Origin: Phycisphaerales bacterium UBA2396 | GTDB taxonomy: Bacteria > Planctomycetota > Phycisphaerae > Phycisphaerales > UBA1924 | Direction of reading: 5' to 3' | Length of the DNA stretch: 14,150 bases | NCBI GenBank assembly: GCA_002343325.1 | Contig: DDSG01000189.1 | Location: forward strand, 352 to 14,501 | The notes under the pieces: model-generated | Database searches by the model: none | What the model saw: only the letters and a program-made list of their open reading frames with translations | Told to the model about the DNA's origin: nothing | Shown: positions 1 through 6,470 of the stretch, piece by piece | Layout of the letters: each line of letters starts with the position of its first letter | Position numbering within the stretch: position 1 is the first letter of the stretch | Made by a program: the position numbers and the translations under genes

Positions 1-99
1 GAGGAGCCGGGCCACCCGGTGAACGAGCGGATCCTGGAGACGATCCAGGCGAAGTGGGTGGAGGAGCGTGAGGATCGGGACGCGGAGGACGGGGACTAA
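1..99 (+). CDS. 3' end of an unidentified protein (partial)
   Basis: Frame 1 is open from the first base and ends at TAA 97-99, giving the last 32 residues of a protein whose start lies outside the window. The tail is strongly charged: it runs through a short helix-like stretch (ERILETIQAKWVEERED) into an acidic end (DAEDGD). The high-G codon style matches the following genes. It lies 12 bp upstream of rlmE on the same strand, so the two are probably co-transcribed. No family can be named from this fragment. Its reality rests on the open frame and on the position of the stop just before the next start. Confidence 0.55.
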   Translation, partial: EEPGHPVNERILETIQAKWVEEREDRDAEDGD

Positions 100-111
100 C
101 CCCGGGCCCGC

Positions 112-828
112 ATGCCCCAGCCACGCAAGCTGCACGATCGGTTCTTCAAGCAGGCCAAGGCCGAGGGATATCTCGCGCGGTCGGCGTACAAGCTGAAGGA
201 GATTCAGGAGCGGTATCCGCTGATAAGGCCCGGAGATTTCGTGCTGGACCTTGGGTGTGCGCCGGGCTCGTGGCTCCAGGTCGCGTCGGAATTGACCGGG
301 CGTGACGGCGTGGTGGTGGGGATCGACCTCAAGCCGACGGACGAGCGGGCGCTCGCGTGGGGGCCCGCGCGGGTGGTGGCGAAGGTGGGCGACGCGTTCA
401 CGGCGGATGCATCGTCGCTTCTTTCGGAGCTGGGCGTTGAGCATCGGATGTTCGACGTGCTGCTGAGCGACATGGCGCCCAACACGAGCGGGCACGGGGA
501 TGATCTGCTGTCGAGCCGACTGTGCCGGCGCGTGCTCGAACTGGCGCCGGCGGTGCTCCGTCCGGGCGGCATGCTGGCGATGAAGATTCTGGAAGGGTCG
601 GAGTATCCGGCGGTTCTCGCGGAGACGGGCGCGATGTTCTCGCAGGCCCGGGGGTACAAGCCCCAGTCGAGCCGCGACGTCTCGCGCGAGATCTTCATCA
701 TCGCGAGGAACTTTGTTGGTCCATCCCAGTCGGCGGGCACGCGCCGCGTGGGCAAGGGTGGCCCGCCCAAGCCCGGCGCGGGATGGGGTGGGGGATGGAG
801 TGAGGGTTCTGGTGGGGGCGGGCGATGA
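112..828 (+). CDS. rlmE: 23S rRNA (uridine-2'-O-)methyltransferase RlmE (FtsJ/RrmJ family)
   Basis: RlmE uses S-adenosylmethionine to methylate the 2'-OH of a conserved uridine in the 23S rRNA A-loop (U2552 in E. coli) late in large-subunit assembly. The 238-residue protein has the Rossmann SAM-binding motif I (VLDLGCAPGSW, residues 44-54) and all four members of the K-D-K-E catalytic tetrad: K27 (SAYKL), D120 (LSDMAPN), K158 (MKILEG) and E193 (SREIFI). The family is usually about 205-210 residues; the excess is a glycine-rich, low-complexity C-terminal tail after about residue 203. The start is well fixed, because an in-frame TAA lies only four codons upstream. I see no clear Shine-Dalgarno sequence, and translation may be coupled to the upstream gene. 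The stop overlaps the next ATG. Confidence 0.95.
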   Translation: MPQPRKLHDRFFKQAKAEGYLARSAYKLKEIQERYPLIRPGDFVLDLGCAPGSWLQVASELTGRDGVVVGIDLKPTDERALAWGPARVVAKVGDAFTADASSLLSELGVEHRMFDVLLSDMAPNTSGHGDDLLSSRLCRRVLELAPAVLRPGGMLAMKILEGSEYPAVLAETGAMFSQARGYKPQSSRDVSREIFIIARNFVGPSQSAGTRRVGKGGPPKPGAGWGGGWSEGSGGGGR

Positions 829-2834
829 CGCTGCTTGCGCCCGAGGCGGCATTGACCGCCGGATTGCTCGCCGGGCTATCGGTGCTCGCGATGTACTTTC
901 TGAAGCTCCGGCGCAGGCCGATGCGTGTGAGTTCGACGGTGCTGTGGGTGCAGTCGGCGTCGGATCTGCAGGTGAATGTGCCGCTGCGGTGGCTTCGGCT
1001 GTCTGCGCTGCTGTTTCTGCAATTGCTGGCGGCGGGGCTGCTCTCGCTGGCGCTCGGGCGGCCCGCGACCGATGCCGGGGCCGCCGGCGCCAGTCAGATC
1101 GTGCTGGTCATCGATCGTTCCGCGTCGATGTCGGCGACGGATGGTGTGCCGGCTCCGGGTCAGGATCGAGCGACGCGGCTCGAGCAGGCGAAGCGCGAGG
1201 CCACGCGGATGCTGGAGGATCTCTCGCGAACCAGTTCGGCGCCGGTGGCGCTGGTGACCTTCGCCGCGGAGGCGGAGGTTGTGCTGGGGCTGACCGGTGA
1301 TCGGCGTTTGGTGAGGGACGAGATCGCCGGGGTGAGCGAGACGGACCAGCCGGGCGACCTGTCCAAGGCGATGCGGGTGGTGTCGTCGCTGGTGTCCGGG
1401 TCGGGGGGTGGCGAGGAGGCGGGACGTCCGCCCGCGCTGGTGGTGCTGCTGAGCGACGGTCAATCGGGCGATGGGCAGACCGAATCGGTCGGCGACGCCG
1501 AGTTCCGCTTTGTTCGCGTGGGCCCCGCGGCCGCGGCGGGCCCTCGGACGAACGCCGGGCTTGTGGGCTTGGCGGCCACGCGCGACGCGGAAGACCCGAC
1601 GCTGGTCCGGGTCTTTGCGCGGGTTGCCGGGGGCATCGGGGAGGCCAGCCCGGTGACGGTCTCGCTCGCGGTGAACGGCGAAGTTGTCGCGAGGCGTTCG
1701 GTCACGGTTCCCGCGTGGACCGGCACTGGCGAGATCGCCTCGGCGAGCGTGTCGGCGGAGTTTCGGGCGGCCGGCGGCGCGATCGTGACCGCGACCCTGG
1801 CCGGCGGGGATCTGCTCGTCTCGGACGACGCGGCCTCGGTCGTGGTGGCCCCGGCGGTCAGGCCTCGTGTGCTGCTGGTTCAGCCCGTGAAGTCCGAGGA
1901 AGGTGTGGGGCTTACGCCCGAGACGCTGCTGCAGGATGTGCTGGCGGAACTGCCCTTGGAGCGGTTCGAGCGTGCGACGGAGGAGCAGTACGCGGCGTTG
2001 AGGCCGGACGACGTGGCCGCGGGGTTTGACCTGGTGATTCTCGATCGCGTGCGTCCGGCCGCGATGCCCCAGACCGCGACGCTCAGTTTCGGCGCGGGGT
2101 TGCCGGTGCCCGGCCTCGAACTGGGACCTGATCGCACGCCGGGCGGTTCGTACGTGATTTCGTGGCGTCGTGGTTCGCCGGTGCTACGCGATGTCGCGAT
2201 GGACGCACTCTTCGTCGAGGGCGTTCGCCCGTTCTCCGAATCGGGCGGCGAGGCCGGGATCAGGCTCGAGGATCTTGCCCAGGGGGAACCCGGTGCGCTG
2301 CTTCGTTCGGCGGAAGTGGGGGGGCGTCGCCGATTGGTTGCCGCCTTCGAGCTGGCTCGATCCAACTGGCCTTTACAGCCTTCGTTCCCCATCTTTCTCG
2401 CGACGGCTGTTGATTGGTTGTCCGGGCGCGCGGTGGAGTCCGCTGCTGTCGCCTTCTCGACGGGCGCCGCCGTCGAAGTGATCGTGCCCGGGGAGGCCTC
2501 ACGCATCACATTCGAGGGGCCGGCGACGTTCGACGCGCCGGTCGAGCCGGGCACGATGCGTCGTCGTGTGGCGGTCGGGCCGCTGCCACGCGCCGGGGTC
2601 TACACGATCTCGGCGGGTGGGTTGGTGGCCGAGCCGCCCGTGGCCGCGGTCAATCTGACCAACGAGATCGAAACGTCGCTTGTCACTCGGGATGTCGTGA
2701 TGGTCGCGGGTCGGGGCGTCGAGTCCGGCGGGGGAGGGGCGGGGCCCCGCGAGTTGTGGCCCTGGTTCGTGCTCGCGGCGGCGATCGTGCTTCTGATCGA
2801 GTGGGCGCTCTTCAGCGTTCTTGGTCGCTCCTAG
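825..2834 (+). CDS. BatA-type membrane protein with von Willebrand factor A domain
   Basis: The 669-residue protein has the BatA N-terminal layout: a membrane helix near residues 7-27, a basic segment (KLRRRP), and a second helix near 56-78. A vWA domain follows at about 91-235, with MIDAS motif DRSAS (D97, S99, S101) and a second acidic loop LLSDG (D211). The middle part (about 245-345) looks like beta-sandwich sequence. Next comes an alpha/beta segment from about 347 (RPRVLLVQP), resembling the glutamine-amidotransferase-like fold seen in large planctomycete relatives. A last helix (about 645-664) anchors the C-terminus. Family members are linked to MoxR-type ATPases and envelope or stress functions, but the substrate is unknown. 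The usual MIDAS threonine appears to be missing (PGDLSKAM near 176-183). ATG 825 overlaps the rlmE stop as ATGA. Confidence 0.85.
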   Translation: MTLLAPEAALTAGLLAGLSVLAMYFLKLRRRPMRVSSTVLWVQSASDLQVNVPLRWLRLSALLFLQLLAAGLLSLALGRPATDAGAAGASQIVLVIDRSASMSATDGVPAPGQDRATRLEQAKREATRMLEDLSRTSSAPVALVTFAAEAEVVLGLTGDRRLVRDEIAGVSETDQPGDLSKAMRVVSSLVSGSGGGEEAGRPPALVVLLSDGQSGDGQTESVGDAEFRFVRVGPAAAAGPRTNAGLVGLAATRDAEDPTLVRVFARVAGGIGEASPVTVSLAVNGEVVARRSVTVPAWTGTGEIASASVSAEFRAAGGAIVTATLAGGDLLVSDDAASVVVAPAVRPRVLLVQPVKSEEGVGLTPETLLQDVLAELPLERFERATEEQYAALRPDDVAAGFDLVILDRVRPAAMPQTATLSFGAGLPVPGLELGPDRTPGGSYVISWRRGSPVLRDVAMDALFVEGVRPFSESGGEAGIRLEDLAQGEPGALLRSAEVGGRRRLVAAFELARSNWPLQPSFPIFLATAVDWLSGRAVESAAVAFSTGAAVEVIVPGEASRITFEGPATFDAPVEPGTMRRRVAVGPLPRAGVYTISAGGLVAEPPVAAVNLTNEIETSLVTRDVVMVAGRGVESGGGGAGPRELWPWFVLAAAIVLLIEWALFSVLGRS

Positions 2835-4560
2835 CCGCCTCTCGCGTGATTCCGCCCCAAGCCGCAAGGTCGATCGCGATCCGCCCCGGCTCGAACTGCC
2901 ATGGGGTCATCGCCCGCGGCCAGGCGTAGTGCTCGCCGGCGGCATCGGTGAACTCGATCCCCAGCAGCAGTTGATCGCCGGACGCCGCCGATCGCGGGAG
3001 CTCTGCACGGACCACGCCCGATCCGGATTCCGGACGGATCAGCGTGAGCGTCGGCGCCGCTTTGCCGGAGGGGCCGGTCCAGATGCGCAGTGACGGCACG
3101 ACGGGCCCGCTCGCCGCCGAGAACTCGGCAAAGATCTGCCATCCATCGGCCGGATGTCGCGTCAGCGGCGCGTCGCTGGGCGTGCGGATCAGCGAGACCG
3201 CCACGCCAGTGGTCGTCGGCGGCGTGCCTCGCTCTTCTCCGAGAAACTGCCGCAGCGTCAGGTCGCCCTGCAGAGGCTCGAAGAGCAGGCCGGGCGGCCT
3301 GGCGGGAATGGGCAAGGCTCGCGTTGTCAGCGTCGTGCTCCACTCCGCCACGCTCGCCCGGAGCCTCATCTGCGGGTCCGCCGTGCTTTCGCTCCCGCCC
3401 TGCAGCGGCATCGTCCGCCGGGCCGTGAAGGGCGGGAGAGCGGTCAGATCGTCCGGCGGCGTCTGCTCGCGAGCCACGTATCCCGTCTTCGCGACGGGGG
3501 AGAGATTTCCCAGCAGCACTGATGGGATCGGCCTTCCCGACGCATCGCGGCCGGCCGCATCGTCGAGCACCATCGCCACGGCACCGGGCTGGGCTTCGAG
3601 CCACTCCCGCGCGAGCGAGGCCCGGCGTCGGGGCGTGTGACCAGGATCCAGCAGATCGTGCAGCAACTGATCGAGGCTCGCCTGATCCGTCGGCCAGGCG
3701 GGCACGACCACCGAGCCCGTGTCGAGCACCGCCACGAGCCGTGAGCGAACCGCCTTCGCCAAGCCCGAGTCCGCCTGCCACAGGCGAGCCAGCGCGACCC
3801 GCCAGCGTTCCTCGACCTGCGACGCGATCGCCTCGAGTGATTCATCCTCGAACTGGTCGGGCTGGATCGCGTCAGTGTGATCGGGGATCGGGTCCGTCGG
3901 CACCAGACGCCCCGCCAGCAGACGCGCACGCCAGCGGCGGAACGGGTTGCGGGCTTCCTCCCGGGCGGCCGCCTCGATCGCGGGCTCCTGCAGCACCGAC
4001 TCGCCCAGCGGGCTTCCCCACGGAATCGCGGGGTCCTGGTCGGCCAACGAGATCGAAGGCGGCAGCCACACCACCGACAGCCGCCGATCGCCGAGCCAGA
4101 TCCCCTGCCCCAACGCTCCGGGGGGGATCGTGAAGATGACAAACTCGCCCGAGGGCACGCCCGGCTCGGGCGTCTCGGACGTTGTCAGCCACTCGCCCAT
4201 GGGGGCGAGCCAGCCCGTTCTCCCCGTGTTGGGCATCGCCAGGGGCGTCGAGGGGCGCACCATGATCGATCGCAGCTCCGCGCGGACCGCACGCCCATCG
4301 TCGAGCCTTGCGCGCGAGAGTTGTTCCTTGGTGACTTCGGGGATGACCCTTCGCGGGGCCACGATCGTCGTATTCCACGCCGCGTCGAGCCGATAGAGCC
4401 CGCGAGCGATGGCCCCCGGGCTGTTCTCGCCCATGGGAGGAGATGGAGCCTCGGGCGACCCGGCGCACCCACCGGCGGAGGCGATCCACGCCGACAGCAC
4501 CGTCCAGGCCAGCGGGCCTGCGGCAGCAATCCGGTGGGATGGAATCTTGGCGGGGGGCAT
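2812..4560 (-). CDS. Predicted lipoprotein of unknown function
   Basis: I do not recognise the family. Starting at the ATG at 4560 the product has 582 residues and begins with a lipoprotein signal: a short basic N-region (K5, H9, R10), a hydrophobic stretch from about residue 12, and a lipobox ending AGGC with the lipidated cysteine at residue 32. The residue after it is Ala, not Asp, which in Proteobacteria would favour the outer membrane. The mature part is soluble-looking, Pro/Arg/Ala-rich, with a helical, charged middle (about residues 170-290) and a beta-rich C-terminus. I see no catalytic motif. The frame stays open upstream to an ATG at 4674, but the 4560 start is preferred because it puts the signal peptide at the N-terminus. 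The 3' end overlaps the convergent vWA gene by 23 bp. Confidence 0.75.
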   Translation of the reverse strand: MPPAKIPSHRIAAAGPLAWTVLSAWIASAGGCAGSPEAPSPPMGENSPGAIARGLYRLDAAWNTTIVAPRRVIPEVTKEQLSRARLDDGRAVRAELRSIMVRPSTPLAMPNTGRTGWLAPMGEWLTTSETPEPGVPSGEFVIFTIPPGALGQGIWLGDRRLSVVWLPPSISLADQDPAIPWGSPLGESVLQEPAIEAAAREEARNPFRRWRARLLAGRLVPTDPIPDHTDAIQPDQFEDESLEAIASQVEERWRVALARLWQADSGLAKAVRSRLVAVLDTGSVVVPAWPTDQASLDQLLHDLLDPGHTPRRRASLAREWLEAQPGAVAMVLDDAAGRDASGRPIPSVLLGNLSPVAKTGYVAREQTPPDDLTALPPFTARRTMPLQGGSESTADPQMRLRASVAEWSTTLTTRALPIPARPPGLLFEPLQGDLTLRQFLGEERGTPPTTTGVAVSLIRTPSDAPLTRHPADGWQIFAEFSAASGPVVPSLRIWTGPSGKAAPTLTLIRPESGSGVVRAELPRSAASGDQLLLGIEFTDAAGEHYAWPRAMTPWQFEPGRIAIDLAAWGGITREAARSDQER

Positions 4561-4646
4561 GCAGACGGACAGGGTATTCGAACGGGCCGCCTGGGGGTTC
4601 CCGGCGTGGCCTACGCACCCTCGCCCGCCGGGTGTGTACCATGCGG

Positions 4647-4663
4647 CGCGGCGATCGGCCGCG
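4647..4663. promoter_or_regulatory. Inverted repeat in the divergent intergenic region
   Basis: A perfect 6-bp stem (CGCGGC / GCCGCG) with a 5-base GATCG loop lies 31 bp upstream of the transaldolase start, in the 134-bp region between the divergent lipoprotein and transaldolase genes. It could be a 5' leader hairpin or an operator. In DNA this rich in GC a stem of this size can arise by chance. I found no convincing -35/-10 pair beside it. Confidence 0.25.
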
Positions 4664-4683
4664 AGGATGGTCAACCCGACGAC

Positions 4684-4687
4684 GGAG
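4684..4687 (+). promoter_or_regulatory. Shine-Dalgarno site of the transaldolase gene
   Basis: GGAG lies 7 bases before ATG 4695. Together with the conserved N-terminus (MELYIDTANL) it fixes the start here, although the same frame is open back to 4443. Confidence 0.7.
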
Positions 4688-4694
4688 CATCGGC

Positions 4695-5342
4695 ATGGAA
4701 CTGTACATCGACACGGCGAATCTCGATGAGATCAGGGCGGCCCACGAGCTGGGTGTGCTGGACGGCGTGACGACCAATCCCTCGCTGATCGCCAAGGAGA
4801 AAGTCGACTACGGCAAGCGCCTCGCCGAGATCTGCGCTGTCGTCAAGGGCCCCGTTTCGGCCGAGGTCATCGCGCTCGACGCTCCCGGGATGATCCGCGA
4901 GGGCAAGGAGCGGGCCAAGATCGCGTCCAACATCGTCGTCAAGCTCCCCAGCACCGTCGAGGGCCTCAAGGCCTGCAAGGCTCTCAGCGACGAGGGCATC
5001 CGCACGAACATGACCCTCTGCTTCCAGCCGCTCCAGGCGCTGATGGTCGCCAAGGCCGGCGCGTTTCTCGTCAGCCCCTTCGTGGGGCGGCTCGACGACA
5101 TCGCGCACGACGGCATGGAGCTGATCCGGCAGATCCGCCAGATCTACGACAACTACGGGTACCAGACCAAGGTTCTCGCCGCGTCGATTCGCCACCCGAT
5201 GCACATGGTCGAGTGTGCGCTCGCCGGGGCTGATGTCGCCACGGTTCCCATGAACGTCATCCAGACGTTCATGAAACACCCGCTCACGGACACCGGCATC
5301 GAGAAGTTCCTCGCCGACTACAAGAAGGCTTTCGGCGGCTGA
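4695..5342 (+). CDS. tal: Transaldolase, small TalC/FSA-type
   Basis: This cytoplasmic class I aldolase moves a dihydroxyacetone unit between sugar phosphates in the non-oxidative pentose phosphate pathway. The 215-residue length is normal for the short TalC/FSA subfamily. Conserved landmarks are the first strand MELYIDTANL, the TTNPSLI loop (26-32), the Schiff-base lysine K83 in NIVVKLP, SPFVGRLDD (127-135) and AASIRHP (162-168). E57 (SAEV) and F129 (SPFV) stand where fructose-6-phosphate aldolases have Gln and Tyr, so transaldolase activity (EC 2.2.1.2) is the better call. Codons end mostly in C (ATC, GTC, CTC, GCC), unlike the G-ending style of rlmE and the vWA gene, which fits strong expression. 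It is divergent from the lipoprotein gene and converges on the secretion operon with a 22-bp gap; I see no terminator hairpin there. Confidence 0.93.
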   Translation: MELYIDTANLDEIRAAHELGVLDGVTTNPSLIAKEKVDYGKRLAEICAVVKGPVSAEVIALDAPGMIREGKERAKIASNIVVKLPSTVEGLKACKALSDEGIRTNMTLCFQPLQALMVAKAGAFLVSPFVGRLDDIAHDGMELIRQIRQIYDNYGYQTKVLAASIRHPMHMVECALAGADVATVPMNVIQTFMKHPLTDTGIEKFLADYKKAFGG

Positions 5343-5364
5343 ATCGGCAACGCACGTTCGTCGC

Positions 5365-5892
5365 TTAGTCGCGGGCGAGCGCAAGCCGCATCTGCTGCCC
5401 GTTGGGCCCGGAGATCAGCGCGATCTGTTCGGTTCGGTCGATCGACACGAGGGTCCATCCGGGGCGGAGTTCATCACCCTCGCGCCGAACGCGCCCGTCG
5501 ATCACGGCGATCGTCTGCCTCGGACTTCCGGAAATACTGGTCAGCCGGAACTGCACGATCTCGGGCTGCGCCCTCGGCAGAGTCACCGGCGCCGGCGCGG
5601 CGTGTTCGACGCTGGGCAGCAGCGGAAGCCCAATCGGGCTACGCCCCATCGGCTTGCGCAGCTCCTCGAGCACCGATGCGAGAAGCGCCGGATCGGTCGA
5701 TGTCGCACGCGGAGCCCATGTCCTTTGCGTGCCCGGCTTGTCGCCCGGCTTGGTGGTCTTGCTCGCGGGCGAAGCCGCCCGTGCCTCGGTCATGGCTGCC
5801 GGGGCGCCCGCACGGGCGAGCAGCACGACGCCGGGAGGCATCGCGCCCACCGCGACGATGCTGAGAGTGGTGATCATGGAGCGGTGGTTCAC
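5365..5892 (-). CDS. PilP/GspB-like assembly-platform protein (last gene of the secretion operon)
   Basis: This 175-residue protein has an N-terminal hydrophobic segment (about residues 7-27), a Pro/Ala/Thr-rich linker (about 30-65), and a small C-terminal beta domain (about 111-172). The core of that domain, IAVIDGRVRREGDEL, followed by a GWTLVSID strand, matches the pattern shared by PilP, GspC and GspB periplasmic domains (a strand, then NG or DG, then REGD). These proteins link the inner-membrane platform to the secretin. Its position directly after a PilO/GspM-like gene supports the PilP role. The GTG start at 5892 overlaps the previous stop as GTGA; an ATG five codons later (5877) is an alternative. 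PilP proper, GspB and a shortened GspC cannot be separated by eye. Confidence 0.65.
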   Translation of the reverse strand: MNHRSMITTLSIVAVGAMPPGVVLLARAGAPAAMTEARAASPASKTTKPGDKPGTQRTWAPRATSTDPALLASVLEELRKPMGRSPIGLPLLPSVEHAAPAPVTLPRAQPEIVQFRLTSISGSPRQTIAVIDGRVRREGDELRPGWTLVSIDRTEQIALISGPNGQQMRLALARD

Positions 5893-6470
5893 TGGGCGCC
5901 CTCCTGCTTGAGCCGGTAGTGCGTTGCCTCGAACATCATCGTGATGGTGCCCGCATCACCCTCGGCAACTCCGTTCGGGTTGATGCGGATGCTCTCCACC
6001 CTGCACAACCCGAAGTCTCGTTCGAGTGACTCGAGGAAGGCCACGCACCGATCCAGGTTTCCGACGAGCGTGAGGCCGTACTTCGCCACTTCCACCTGAA
6101 GCCCGTATGTTCGAGCGATCTCGTCGGAGATCGACTTGGTGACGCTGGGATCGAGCCGGTCGACGCGGACGCCGTGCGACTGGGCGGCCGCCCGGACGCG
6201 TTCGATCAGCTTGAGCGGTTCCGGGCAGGCTGAGGCGAACGTCCGAACCTCATCGAGGCGCCGCGAGGTGCGTGCGATCTCGTCGGCGATCGAGTCGAGA
6301 TCGGGCAGCCCCTTGTCCTTCATCATGGACTCTCGAGAGGTCAGTTCGGCCTGAAGTCTGGACGCCTGCTCGCGAGGCCCCTTCGAGACGACGAACCACG
6401 CCGCGCACGCAGCCGCCGCCACGATGATCGACTTGGCGATCGCCCCGCGGTAGATCTCCGCCTGAGTCAT
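5889..6470 (-). CDS. gspM: GspM/PilO-like inner-membrane platform protein
   Basis: The 193-residue protein has the PilO/GspM layout: a short cytoplasmic N-terminus, one membrane helix (about residues 11-29), a charged coiled-coil stretch (about 32-80), and a periplasmic alpha/beta domain (about 85-187) of the ferredoxin-like kind, with the FLESLERDF helix followed by a CRVESIRI strand. PilO and GspM dimerise with PilN and GspL respectively and pass the ATPase stroke to the growing (pseudo)pilus. The start overlaps the preceding GspL stop as ATGA, and GGGAG (complement of 6478-6482) lies 7 bases upstream. Sequence conservation in this family is poor, so the call depends on topology plus its place between the GspL-like and PilP-like genes. 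Confidence 0.72.
   Translation of the reverse strand: MTQAEIYRGAIAKSIIVAAAACAAWFVVSKGPREQASRLQAELTSRESMMKDKGLPDLDSIADEIARTSRRLDEVRTFASACPEPLKLIERVRAAAQSHGVRVDRLDPSVTKSISDEIARTYGLQVEVAKYGLTLVGNLDRCVAFLESLERDFGLCRVESIRINPNGVAEGDAGTITMMFEATHYRLKQEGAQ

Noticed and set aside
876..1463. A 195-residue open frame antisense to the vWA gene, and similar long frames antisense to the secretion genes (e.g. 6788-7351, 12679-13254)
   Set aside because: They are Arg/Pro/His-rich, lack family motifs and ribosome sites, and lie opposite genes with strong protein signatures. Such shadows are expected at this GC content.
2780..2900. Switch of strand composition (G-rich to C-rich plus strand), considered as a replication terminus or dif site
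   Set aside because: The switch coincides with the change of gene direction and the plus-strand transaldolase gene is near neutral, so gene orientation explains most of it. No dif-like palindromic site is visible.
4561..4674. N-terminal extension of the lipoprotein to ATG 4674
   Set aside because: It would place 38 residues before a clear signal peptide and extend across almost all of the divergent intergenic region.
5343..5364. Terminator between the transaldolase gene and the secretion operon
   Set aside because: The 22-bp gap holds no stem-loop with a T run, and complementary GCGGCT/AGCCGC-type segments nearby are too far apart.
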